Shown here: in pieces, positions 12,831 to 24,074 of the stretch | Layout: the number at the start of each line of letters is the position of its first letter | Numbering within the stretch: position 1 is the stretch's first letter | Assembly: GCF_000524195.1 (NCBI RefSeq) | Contig: NW_020170428.1 | Location: 150,527 to 192,649 of the forward strand | DNA from: Echinococcus granulosus | Taxonomy: Eukaryota; Platyhelminthes; Cestoda; Cyclophyllidea; Taeniidae | Direction of reading: 5' to 3' | Length of the DNA stretch: 42,123 nucleotides | The notes under the pieces: model-generated | What the model saw: only the letters and a program-made list of their open reading frames with translations | The model's database searches: none | What the model was told of the DNA's origin: nothing | Position numbers and translations under genes: made by a program

Positions 12831-13267
12831 TTTGCGTTCTTTTTTATATCCTCTTAGAGTGGAGATGCTTCTGTTTTTCTCCCTCCCTTCCGTCCATTTC
12901 CTCGTCTTTTACCGATCCAGTTGGTCTTTCTTTTTACGAGTGTGGTCCCCTGCCTCCTTTTCTCCTTGAACCCCCCCTTCCCTCCTCCCCGGCCCCACCT
13001 TGTCGAAGTAGCAGGTATTTCGTGATGATGAGAAATCTAGTAGTATTGTTTGCTGTTATCGTTTTTTTTCTGACGATTTTAAAAGTCCTGAATATTGTGG
13101 ATGGATTTCCAGGTGGTTCTGCGTCCCCCAACCTAAGACATTTGATGGTTGACGATATCGTGGAACTTGTCGTCAGTTGTGACGTAGAGATGATAAGGGT
13201 GATGTGCTGGTGCGCCAAGTCCAAGAACTAACAGATTTGATGGCAACTGTAACAGCGAAGTCAAATG

Positions 13268-13486
13268 GTGACCCCAAGAGTAAAATCAATAGATTTGAAG
13301 ATGAGATTTTTGCGGGAGAGTTGGAGTTGTGGTTAAATCCCTTCATGCAGAAGTGATGGTTCACTTCGGCAACAGACCTCCAAAGATCAACAAATTTAAG
13401 GGTGACCAAGTTTGTCACATTTTTTCAGGCAGAGGTGGGCGGACCTGCTTCCAACCCCCTAAAATCAATAATCTGGAGGGTGACCT
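13268..13486 (+). repeat. three imperfect copies of a ~37-base unit
   Basis: Related stretches start at about 13268, 13375 and 13452. When translated they give PKSKINRFED, RPPKINKFKGD and QPPKINNLEGD, a shared PPKIN-x-F/L-x-G-D pattern. Copies 2 and 3 lie in one open frame (13329-13553); copy 1 is in another frame. This could be a fragment of a repetitive protein gene or a small minisatellite. Confidence 0.5.
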
Positions 13487-14906
13487 AGAATGCGGGCTTC
13501 TTTTTCCGCTGGTGCACCCATGGAAGTACAGTTGGGATGGCGTAAATCGCTAACTAGGCGCTACTGGCTTTATCACACCCTCATAAATTTGCATTCCATC
13601 CGATCATTTAGCTGCTGTTGGTCCCGCATTGTTCCGCTCACTTGGAATGAGTCAGACAGACGGCCGCCTGCATATTCTCGCTTTTGCCTTTGATCACACA
13701 CAGAGCGAAAAAAAGTTGGATGCCAATGTTGCTGCGGCCTCCACATCTACCCGAAGTTCTGCCGTTGGAAGAGACCAAACATAGCTGATTTGAGTCGTCT
13801 GCGGCTCGCTTTTATCTCTCCTAGGCCCTCGAGATTAGTCATGTGACTGGCTGGTGCTAGCATTGTTGACAGTGAAACGTTGTCATCCAGGCACCACACA
13901 CCCACAACGCCGGAGTCGCCTTTTCTGGAGTCGAAGTAGTGCCCTCAAGAGTGCGAGTAGCGAGCGCATTGATTTGGGTGTGACCGAAGCGAGGTCAGGA
14001 AGGAGGTCCAAACTGCCACGTGACCATCAAGCGTGCGTGGCAAGTGACAACCAACTCGCCATTTGTTGGTACGCAGGACTTGGTGCTCATCTTTCCCCCC
14101 TTCCCATCGTGACTTCCCCTTCTCAAACAACTTAGGTGGGACTGATTGCTTTCTTGCAAACTCGTGATCAACATGAGAGTCAACGTGTCAGCTTTGTCAC
14201 GTTCGCCTTGGATTATGAGCAGCTGGCTGAGACGCGTTAGAGTCGACCTACCCGACTCGCACCCATCGGTCTAGTTCCACCCCTATTTGACAATTTGGGA
14301 GCTCAACGGAAAGTGCCTGTTTCAACAAGTTTGCGTGCTGTTAATGCCGCATAAACGAGTCCTGACATGTGAGTGCCACTGTTGTTGATGCCCACCGGCT
14401 CCCAACATCAAGGTCGGCGGACAACAGTGGCGCTGTAGACGCTTCAAAGACCACCGAGTTATGGTTACCCGATCTGCGCGCATATAACCTGTCACGAAGA
14501 CGTAGAAGGCCTTCCAGGAAGCTAGTCCAATAGCATCCGTAAATTCATTGCTGATAAGAAAGTGGAATGGACTGCTAGCCGATCTTTCTCCTCCAGAGCT
14601 ACTTTGCTATCCGAAGGGACTCGGGCATGTTCCCGTTTCGCTTGAATGCTCTTTTGTGTCAGCACCACATCACAAGAAAGATGACCCACTGGTCATCGTC
14701 AAGCAACTAGACCATTAGTCAGTGCGGTGACGGTCTGGGGCGATGGGTGGGGGCGTTTCAATGGCTTAACCACATCCTCTCACACCAGCCTGACACGCAT
14801 ACACACACACGCCTCTTTGTTTCTACTGTACTCTAAGTTTGTCGAGCGAGCCGTCGGTGTGGTACAGGGCGAGGCGAGAAGGTAGGGTAGGGTTCTTCCA
14901 TCCCTC

Positions 14907-14922
14907 GCTCTCTCTCTCTCTC
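14907..14922. repeat. (CT)n microsatellite
   Basis: An uninterrupted run of eight CT units. Confidence 0.8.
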
Positions 14923-15065
14923 ACGAAGTCGAACGCTGTGCCCCCAGCTCCAGGCTTCCCGAGCTACCACTGGATCGGCGATCTGTGAACTTGCATTGAA
15001 GCCAGGACGATGTAAATTAGCCGTGGTGAAAAAAGTTAATTTGAACATGTTTAACCTCCCTCCCT

Positions 15066-15078
15066 CCCCCCCCCCCCC
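15066..15078. repeat. poly-C tract
   Basis: Thirteen consecutive C, preceded by CTCCCTCCCT. It would be a poly-G tract on the minus strand. Confidence 0.85.
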
Positions 15079-18000
15079 ACCTCGCCCGGCTTGTCAAATC
15101 ACATCACCTTGGCAGCCATGTCGGTGTTAGAAACGCGGGTAGGTGCATTATCACCTCGATTTGTTCGGAGGTTTGCGTGGTTTTTTGTGTAACCCCTTGT
15201 ACCGGTTACCCTTTTGAGGGCGTCGTGGATGCGTTGGTGTCACCGTCACCGCTTCCCTTGCACATTCTGGATGTACATTGCTTTGCCATTGTCCTGTTGC
15301 AACCTAGCGGCGGAGTGATTCGCACATTTGGGCTGGAAGGTGGGAGGAGTGAGAGGGCCACTGACTCACCCCTAGCCACACCCACACTCTCTTTGTAGTT
15401 CAGCCAATCACGTGATGATATGTTAACTCTCATATCCAGACGTCTAGACATGCTGAAGTGAGGTGACAGGCCCTCGGTTTGGGAGGATTCCCCTCCTAGA
15501 GCCAAAACGCCCTCCGAGGTTTGACTACACCGAGGACTTTAATCTTTTCAGGTTATACTTTCGCTCTGCCCGTCACGTCATGTTAGTAGGCTTTGCGTTA
15601 ATAAGTAGTATGTTCTCCTGCCAAAGCTTAGGCTTGTCACGACTTTGAGGGAGATGGGCGACGTTACCGAAAGATCAAAAAATTGTTTCATTTTGCTGTT
15701 TTTTGTTTATATCACTAACAGTAACACTGCTTTGATGTCAACTTTGGTAGATGGGGAGAAGGGGCAAATTTAATAAATCTCACTCGATTTACACCTTGAA
15801 ATTGCCATCAAGGTGCTGCAGAGTCCCATATAAACAATAAATAAGCACCCAGAAAATTTATAGAACTGACAGTTTGTGAAAGATATGTGATTTTTTGGTT
15901 GGTTTACGCATTATTGTTTTTTTCGCAAACTTGAAGTAACCTAGACACCTTGACAACTCCTTTTGACGAAGAAAGTCAGAGGCGTCACACCCCATTACAC
16001 CACAGTGATGGGGTTGTCAGTTCTCGGCATGAGGGGGTGTCAGGCGTGCCACCCTAGTGCATTTAAACGAAATACTTTCCCATATAAAAAGACTGAATAA
16101 TTGCTCATATTTTCTGGAGAAAATTATCGATATGTAAGTGCTTGATTTTCATCACTATTTTAAATTATTTCAAAACGAAGAATTGAAAATCAGGGAGTCT
16201 GTAGACGTTGTTGACATTCCTGTTGATCCGATTCGGGGGTGCGTGGACGAGGGGTTGTACTTCTTGTTTGCCATCGTGCCATCATTCAGAATTTTTTTTC
16301 CTTTAAACCATTACCTTGGTAAGAGAGAAAAAAATCAGGCTGCAGATAAATTGGGATTCGCATTGGTGTTGCGAAAAATCAATAATGTTCACAGGGTGCC
16401 AACGCTATCGATTTTTGCCTGGGTGTTGATTTTATCGATTTTTTTGCGGATTTGAGGTGAGTGAGGTTATTTTCCAGTTATTTTTTAAAGAATAAAAAAC
16501 TAAACCGCCAAATCTCAATGCATTAACGGTGGTACGGTGGCTCTGAGACGGAATAAGCACCCCACGTATGCGGTTGTCAAATTTGACACTTTGATTTATT
16601 CTGCCCCGGTTCCACATTTATTGACAAAAATGACTCAATAATGTCTTTTTCCACTTTCTTTTCTAATAAGTGGAAGACTGGTTGCCTAGGCACTAAAGCT
16701 CATAAAAATTTACTCAGCAAAATTTGTATCCTTGCCTATGTACCACGGAAACCGGAGATTGTGTACGTTTTGACAACCGCGACCGCTACTTCCTATCACA
16801 ACTAGTTCAACTGTGTTAGAGGTCATTCTATCATCGTACCTCTGTCATGTCCCTCCTAAACTGTTGGCTGGCAGTATTTTATCTTTAATTATTTTCGATT
16901 GGTAACTGATTTATCAAAAGTTCATCAATTTTGACAACAAGATGGTTGACCACCCCTGGGTTAGTACCTCAGGGAGATAAATCAAAGAGGCCTTCGTAAA
17001 TTTCTTTGGAGTTCCAAAGGCTTCCCAACCGAAGGCACAACTTGGAGTCTTCCGTGTTCTTCTGATTTCTGGACGGTGACGCTCTAATGACCTCCCAGAA
17101 GTGGGTGAGCGCAGAAGAGTCAGAGACTCTCTTGCAAGCCGGTGTGGTTAGTGGAGGAGAGACGAGTGATGGGTATTCAAATTCGATTTTATTTGATTTG
17201 ACATGCTTAATGCACCAAGAAAAAACAACAAAATTGAATGCGTATGGAATTTATTAATTTTTTGTTTGGGGGAATGCATTAGTAAATTTTACTGGCCCGG
17301 AGGGATTAAGGGTATCTCACAGTTATTTAGAAAAATTAAACTAGGATTATTAGGTCATATTACATTACATTATCTGAGTTATATTTGCTCGGAAATGGAA
17401 TGAGGGTCAGATTGAAGTCGTGAACATCCACGTTTCCGGTCGTTTTGACGTTCCGAGGGTGGTGAGCGAGGATTTGTAGCGGAGTGAGTGAAGAGGGAAG
17501 CCATTCATTTCCATACAAAAATACGGAGAAAATCCAACTGGTTTTCGAAGTTTTAGCCACATGTCTAAAAGGAACAAAGATGACAGATGCAGCTTGACTA
17601 ACTGACACATTGACGAAGTACCTCTGCCGCATCGTCGTCAATTTGAAAATCAACTTTTCAGTCTGAGCGCTATGTGAACAGTATCAGAACAGTATTAGTA
17701 CCTCGGACGCGGCTTGGACACAGCGTACTGACTTCAAGTTGGCCCCACCTTCTGTCCATTCTACTGGTTCATTCATCAACGAGGTGTGTCACCATTCCTT
17801 CGTTAATGACACAGATGGCCTCTCCAACTTGCTGTCTATACAAGATTCTCTCCGCTGGAGAAATGACAGGACACGCATTCACAATTTAGATACCCTGTCA
17901 ACTTCTTGCTCCCTAGTACATCACGCTTGAAAAATGTCACGTTTCGGTCATCATGTCTGTCTCTTATTCAAATAATTTTCAATCAAATGCTAGCAGCTTG

Positions 18001-18270
18001 ATACATCCTTGTTTTGAGGCATTTGATTGGAGCTGAAGAGTCCACCATCACTCTTGAAGGCAGGAAATGTTCAATTTGGCTCGAGGAAATTCATTTGAAA
18101 GGCGCGGAATCAACCAACTGACTTGGGGGAGGCTTGTGTAATACGATGGTGGTTTATCCCTCGGTATTGGTGAGGCGCCACTTTTGAACCTTTGAATTAG
18201 TCTTCTTGTACCTCGCTGGGTAGTCTGGCCTTCGGGCCATTCCAGTAGCCCAAACACCTTCTCTGTGTTG

Positions 18271-18287
18271 AATATATATATATATAT
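18271..18287. repeat. (AT)n microsatellite
   Basis: An alternating AT run. It interrupts the minus-strand frame at 18048-18434 and encodes its IYIYI stretch, which argues that the frame is not a gene. Confidence 0.85.
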
Positions 18288-18743
18288 GTTCTGCCCCAGT
18301 ATTGTGTCTTCTTTCGTCTTTAGGGAAGTCTCGGGACGATACCCATATTGTCTCCAAATACGCAGTGACCACCAAATCGCACTCGCCAAGTCCTTCCGAC
18401 AAAATAGGTCCTGCAAAATTGGGTTATAATGCATTTTTGAGAGGTTTTATCCCTAATTTTACTGATTTGGTAAAACTTCTGGGTTGACTATCAACCCCAT
18501 GGGACATACGGCTAGCCTTTTTCTGGATTTGCCGTCGGCTTTGTGCGTATAGCCTCTCTGACAGGCATTGGCATCCCGTACCCTAGGCCACCTGAATGTT
18601 GGCATACCCAAATAGATGACTGCTGTGCAGACTTACAGGTATTTGCTTGGTACACTTTTCATGATTTTTGCTTGCAATAAAGCCTTAAAACACATCCAAA
18701 ATCCCCAACATTTGTTAATCTAGTCCTCTTCAGCAGCGGTAAA

Positions 18744-20094
18744 ATGGAGGGTAATGCCGATTGCCTAATTCAAAAATGTGATGCCAGGTTTGTTCGAAAC
18801 TTCAATCTCTCCCTACTCGCTACCTCTGAAGAGGTAAGTAACTTGGGTTAGTCCTTTCAACCAAGATTGACAAAACAATACATAGTTTGTGAGACACTTT
18901 TGGCCACGCTTGGTGAAATTACAGAGCTCTAAAGGTCACATTGTTAAGCTCCCGACAATAAAAGCAGCAATCGTGAAGGGCTTTCGTTTTGGTCATTTGA
19001 TTATGAAGCTTAAATCTGCGGCCGCAATTATGCAATGGTGAGAACAAAGTGGAAGTATCTACAACACTTAAATAAAAAGTGTTAAATATTGTACAAGTTC
19101 AGTGCTCTAGTTAACAGACCAATTAAAATAGTTGCCAACTTTGATTGTTTTTCGCTTTTACACTAGTCAGAAGCCGAAAGGTGTGGTTGGGAGGCCTCAG
19201 CTGCCAAAATATTATGCGGTTAATTAGTAGGGGTACCATCTCTGACAGTCAGTGAAAAATCATAGACATGTAAAAATGTGTTAGTAACTTTCAGATGCTA
19301 CAAGTGGTGCAGCCAGACGTACATGGACATATGCCTTAGAGACAGGTTTTTTTCATGAATAGAATCATAGGGTTGAGGCAAACACTACTCTTAGGCTACG
19401 ACACCTCCAATCATAGATATTCCAATTAGCTTGTCGGAAACTTTCCAATCCCAAACTAAATGAATTCTTGGTCATTGATTGGATGCACATAAATTAGTTG
19501 TAGAAGTAATGCACTGATTAAATACTGATTCACCAAACTTTTTTCCTCATCACTTATAATCCTTGAAAAATATATCAACTTGCTAGTCTTTAATTGCATT
19601 GTGTCTAATTTGTCAATAAACGAATATACTAAAACCATTTTAATTTAGAACGTTTAAAAAAAGAATTAACATTTATTTTTTCTTCCTATTTGTGATGATA
19701 ATGCTTGTTGTGTGATTTGTCTGTTAGTTTCGGTGATTCTTTCGTTCGGCCCCTGCTCGTCGGTACAATGCCGGACTTCGGCCTACTTCCGAAGGAATAC
19801 AACGTTTGTGTGCATGGGGCCTATTTTCCCGGTTATTACTATGGTCCAAAGGAAATCAAGTTCGGTGATGTAAAGATGGGCGACCTGTGGACCTACCTCA
19901 AAACACGAAGTTGCAACCCAGTGGATTACGTAAAGGCACTCGCTCGTTTCTCATGGCGTTACCGTCTCAGATGGATCTATCCCCGCAAGAGCACTCTTGT
20001 GCCATTCTTTCACATTGGTTTCTTCTTTGCCACTTGTCAATACCTTATCAATTACAAGAGCCATCAAACAGAGCGTCATGCCAAGTATCACTAG
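18744..20094 (+). CDS. ATP5MF: mitochondrial ATP synthase subunit f, with possible N-terminal extension
   Basis: Exon 3 (19728-20094) carries subunit f, a small single-pass membrane protein of the Fo part of mitochondrial ATP synthase. The C-terminal YLINYKSHQTERHAKYH closely follows the family's YKHLKHERLRKYH ending. A hydrophobic helix (VPFFHIGFFFATCQYLI) precedes it, and LPKEYN with GDVKMGDLWTYL lies N-terminal. Translation from the ATG at 19768 gives 108 residues, near the usual size. Two further exons fit in phase upstream: 18744-18833 (ATG, then GAG|GTAAGT) and 18925-19037 (ATTACAG acceptor, TG|GTGAGA donor). Joining all three gives 189 residues without a stop. The first two may encode a real extension, or the ATG at 19768 is used and they are leader. 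Introns are 91 and 690 bases. Identity of the C-terminal part is strong; the start is uncertain. Confidence 0.85.
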
Positions 20095-20167
20095 CCGCTT
20101 TCCGTGTACATGTAGAACGCGGTAGAGATGTTGATGGGTTCGACTCAGTTAGTGGGTAGCTTTGTTA

Positions 20168-20173
20168 AATAAA
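20168..20173 (+). terminator. AATAAA polyadenylation signal of ATP5MF
   Basis: AATAAA lies 74 bases after the ATP5MF stop codon, as expected for a short 3' UTR. Confidence 0.65.
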
Positions 20174-22828
20174 CTTTATGAAGTAATGTTTGACACATTA
20201 TTATTCATTCGGTATATGGCATTGTGGATTATTATGGCTTGACTCGTTGTCCACATAAATAACATTTTTTGCTTGTGTTGTCAATCAAGGTGAACGTGTA
20301 CCAGTTAATACTGGTAATGGTTTATCTTCAATCGTCCTAAATGCTAGGCTGTTCTATCTAATTGAGGTGCAAATCATCAACTGGATTAGGGAGACTGGGT
20401 CGGTGTGGATCTCTTCTAGGTTTTCTCCACGTTATTCTGAATGCGTTCATTAAAAGGGTGGGAGAAAATAGTTCAATCAATGGGATTAGACCAATATGTG
20501 GAGTATCGGTCACCCATAAGGTCGGGGAATTTGTAGCTGACTTGTCAGGCCCAACGGATAGGACATACTGAGTCTCCGAAGATAATTTTACTCTGTATCT
20601 TCGCTGGGGAAGAGGCTTGTGCTGGACTCTTCATCTAAAAAAGACCTTTGTCATATTTAGGCACAAGGCATCTTTCGGAAGCAACGACATAACTGACTGC
20701 CCCTTTAGAGAAGTCAGCAATAGCGGGCAGGTTTGTGTGCTTTCTCTCCGATTTGCATGCGGTTGCCCGGCGTCAATGCCACAAAAGTGTGACAGCTGCT
20801 TATGCCTTGGTGACGTACTCGGGGGGTGACAGGGCCTCGAAGGATGGAACAGTAGCTCATCCTATCCTGGAGCGAATGTCTCCACGAATAGGAACCCCAT
20901 TTTACCAATTCGCTAATTCTAGATGCTTTAAAAGAGGGTCCTCTCCCATTTTCATTGATCGATGAATAATAGCCGTATTCGGTCTCTGGTGATGGCCTAA
21001 CAGTGAAAAATCCCGCTCCCGGTGGATCACGCACGTCCGAAAAGTGTGGAAACCTAAGGATTTAGTGATACATAACCTCATGTGCGTGGGTAGGGAGTGA
21101 ATCGGTCGCATGAAGTCCGTGTAATGTTTGTTCGAATAATTCCACGATATGGGAACCGCTTTCCGTCACAAATCAGCGTGCCACTCTACACCTAATATAA
21201 GGGGGCTTCGATGAAGGGAACCATACCGACAGACTGACGAACACCCGCGCCTCACGGTGCATATACACGCACCGCTCAAACCCCACAAGCTAGGACAGCA
21301 AAGCGCGAAGGGGCCTGACAGAACCACCGGTCGCCTCACAGTTGGACAGACTGCCACACGCCGAGCTGCGACGCCGACACACCGAGCCCCGCCGAGGTTA
21401 AACTATATCACGGAAGCCATCCTCCGGTTGAAATGAATTACAACAGCCCCAGATCCAGAGAAGCGGGAGGCCCCAAACCCCGCAACCAAAACACGAATGC
21501 CTCAACAAGGAGAATTATGCCAGCGAAATGAGGAAAAGCCTAGCTGCACGATGCACGGCCACGTACGCCAAGCAAGGCAAGGTACGAAAACCCCAAACTA
21601 CTTAGCTATCACACCCAAATTCTCACACGAGTAATGCGCAGCCACCACCGTGACCCAGCCCTCGCCAAGCATCGCCAGGCGCTGGCACCATAAAGCGCGA
21701 TGGGGGAAGTCACCGCTTGACCGCCAGGAGAGCAATGGACAACCCCGAACCCCACAGCCAACACCCACCTAGTTCTGGTCACTTTCTGACGTAGCTTTCA
21801 ATGCGAACAGTAACCGGGTCATCCTTGAAGTAATAACAGCGGGCTGACAGCAGCACACTACCCATTGTTTTTGGCTGCAGACATCCAAATCAGATAAACG
21901 ATTAAAAACTGGCAGACGGACTCCTCGCATCAACTATCTGGGCCTCCAATCCATGGGTAGAGAACCCATAACAATAAGTGCAAGCACACCCAGGTTTCGG
22001 AACGAGAAGAGTTAACACCCACATACTTCAGCGAATAGCCCAGGCACTTTTCAATAAGAGAAAAGTTGGAAGGTATGAAATCCTCCTTTTACTAGCAAAA
22101 AAGGAAAGATGCAACATGTCTGAGCCGAAGACCTGAAAGAGGTCCCGCGCCTCTGAAGCGAATGCTCTACCATAAACATGCATACAAAAAGGCAACGGTA
22201 GTGCTACTGATCTGCAAATATCGATAACCAAGCCCATGCCCTGAAAAATGGCAATACTGTAGCAGGAAACTGCAACTTCTACTACGAAAAACCTGAATTT
22301 ATTTTCACTAGCACTATTAGGATCGATATTAGCTTAAACCAAAACTTTTTAACCATGAGATTCCACGAGCAGCAAAAGAGCTGCAGGAGCCAGGGCAATT
22401 CCTCCATTCCATCTCCAAGATCATTCCATCGCACTCCCTCCTCCGTCCAAATGCATTCATTTTCGTCAGAAATTCGCGCATTCACTCGCTCCATCCATCC
22501 ACACATCAGATGGCGCTGAAACCGGTATTGAAGACCGGTTTCACTATCCTCATCCACTGAAATCCTAGTCCTATTCAATCCATTCCTCTCCGGTGGATCC
22601 AGTGCCTCCCTAATGTGGACTAATATCCTCCATGGCATCCTCCCTAGTGTGTCCGAACGAACCAAAACCGGCACTAGCAGTGTCCATGTCCAACATGAAC
22701 CTTCAAAAGAGAGGGATAGGTATTAGACCTTGGGTGTGGGAATTTCATTATGTTAAAAGGTGGTATTAGATAAAACGCAAGCACACCTCAAAAGAAGTGG
22801 GGAAGCGTGAAGTTCAGACAGTATCTCT
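20174..22828. other. intergenic between convergent ATP5MF and SRSF1
   Basis: No gene recognised. From about 21.16 to 21.78 kb the plus strand is GC-rich and T-poor, unlike its surroundings; my hand count for 21241-21480 is 26 T, 69 A and about 60% G+C. A degenerate CATTC/CCATC-rich patch lies at 22430-22640. A TTTATT at 22298-22303 reads AATAAA on the minus strand and could end the SRSF1 transcript. Confidence 0.4.
22517..22543. repeat. perfect 10-bp inverted repeat with 7-base loop
   Basis: TGAAACCGGT at 22517-22526 is followed, after ATTGAAG, by its exact reverse complement ACCGGTTTCA at 22534-22543. It would form a stable hairpin in either strand's RNA. It lies about 290 bases past the SRSF1 stop codon. 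Confidence 0.75.
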
Positions 22829-23539
22829 TTAGCGCCGTTCACTCGAGGAACGAGAGGCCGAACGACTATTCGAGTATCGACCCCTATCCCTTGGCGACGA
22901 ATATGAACGGGACCGTGACCTTGATCGGGAATACTGACGCTCTTCACGTACACGAATGTAGGATGTTTCACCCTACAGAAAAGCGGAATAAACGATGGAA
23001 ATGTAAATTACCTCATGAGATCTAAATTTTGAATCGTCCAGTTTCTTCAGAGCATACTTCATGTCCTCGTAACGCAGAAACTCGACGACACCTGAGCCAT
23101 CTTTGAACACATCGGCAAACCCAACATCCCCAGCTTCACGCATGTGATCTTTCAGGTCTTGCCAGCTACCAGACGGCGGAAGATTGGTAACAATGACACG
23201 ATAATCAGAACGACGAGAAGGACCGCTGCCGCGACCACCGCCTCGACGGAAGGAACTATAACTCCCACCTCGAGGAAATTCAACCCGAAGTGCGTAGCCT
23301 TCAAGTTTGTAACCATCACAATCACGAACGGCATCCTCTGCGTCCCTATTAGCGGAAATAAAGTCGGAGATTAACCACTACCTTTCATCTTCATACTCGA
23401 TAAAGGCAAAAGGAGGACCACGACGACGTTTCAGGTCGATGTCCGCAATACGACCATACTTCGAAAAAATTGAGTCCAAATCCTTAGTTCTAACTTCAGG
23501 AGGAAGGTTTCCAATGTAAATTTTCCTATCAGCTCTCAT
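22829..23539 (-). CDS. SRSF1: serine/arginine-rich splicing factor 1 (SF2/ASF)
   Basis: Exons 23382-23539, 23012-23345 and 22829-22972 join in phase to give 211 residues. SRSF1 binds exonic enhancers and guides splice-site choice in the nucleus. RRM1 has RNP2 IYIGNL (residues 7-12) and RNP1 GPPFAFIEY (41-49). A Gly/Arg-rich linker follows (about 79-98), then the pseudo-RRM with the diagnostic SWQDLKD (113-119). The link [11 protein letters not shown] leads to a short RS tail, [19 protein letters not shown] and so on. The tail is only about 40 residues. Introns are 36 and 39 bases, both GT-AG. The start ATG at 23539 follows a family-like N-terminus. The gene is complete, and the C-terminus is clearly defined by TAA at 22829-22831. 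Confidence 0.95.
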
Positions 23540-24074
23540 CACCACAGCTATGGATTCCGGAAATCCGAAGACTGGACGCTACAGTTAGGTCATATAAACA
23601 AACCATGTGCCTGCCTTTTTAAAGACCACAAACCTTTAATAACAAAATTTGCTCACTTGCATTTTTTTCCTTTTTCAAATTTGTTGTATGTGCTAAAAAC
23701 ATTATTAAATCAAAAGGTTTTTTTAATTTCATTTGTTGGTAAAAATATTGTTAACGCTAAACAAAACTATACCTGCCCCTTTCTATCGTTTTAGTGGTTA
23801 GAAAATCTTTTTTTGTTTGGCATTTATGGTCTAATTTTGCACAAACCATTGGATTTGTTTTGCATCATGAATGATTCGCTGTTTGAATACTTTTAGATTT
23901 ACAATTTTTTGAGTGTCCTGCAGCCGTGGTTCCCGTAGAGGTAAAATTTGAGCAGGGATTCTTTGCACCAATAAGTCAGATCAAAAAAGAACACTTTTGT
24001 TCACCAATTATAGAATAATTTGATAAGATGTAAATAGGGATTTTTGTAAAGCTCCTGCATTGGCGAATGCTCTT
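23540..24074. other. intergenic between SRSF1 and the DLGAP-like gene
   Basis: AT-rich. It contains the SRSF1 promoter side and the 3' flank of the DLGAP-like gene, both on the minus strand. No specific element was recognised. Confidence 0.4.

Larger units (their letters stand above)
12582..18743. other. 6.2 kb gene-poor region
   Basis: No recognised gene. It holds simple repeats (annotated separately), a small imperfect repeat with coding potential at 13268-13486, and AT-rich DNA from about 15.7 to 17.4 kb. Frames at 16138-16455 (plus), 17360-17653 (minus) and 17739-17930 (plus) are open for 60 to 105 codons, but I can attach no family or splice structure to them. Confidence 0.45.

Noticed and set aside
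12812..13231. 139-codon plus-strand frame with a hydrophobic stretch
   Set aside because: It begins in the TG microsatellite, has unusual composition and resembles no protein; a minus frame is also open.
18048..18434. 128-codon minus-strand frame
   Set aside because: It crosses an AT microsatellite, overlaps a second open frame, and has no recognised domain or splice signals.
20100..20160. Possible tRNA B box (GGTTCGACTC at about 20135)
   Set aside because: No A box, anticodon arm or acceptor stem can be built around it.
22282..22674. 130-codon minus-strand frame downstream of SRSF1
   Set aside because: It lies in CATTC/CCATC-rich degenerate repeat sequence and includes the hairpin; there is no family resemblance.
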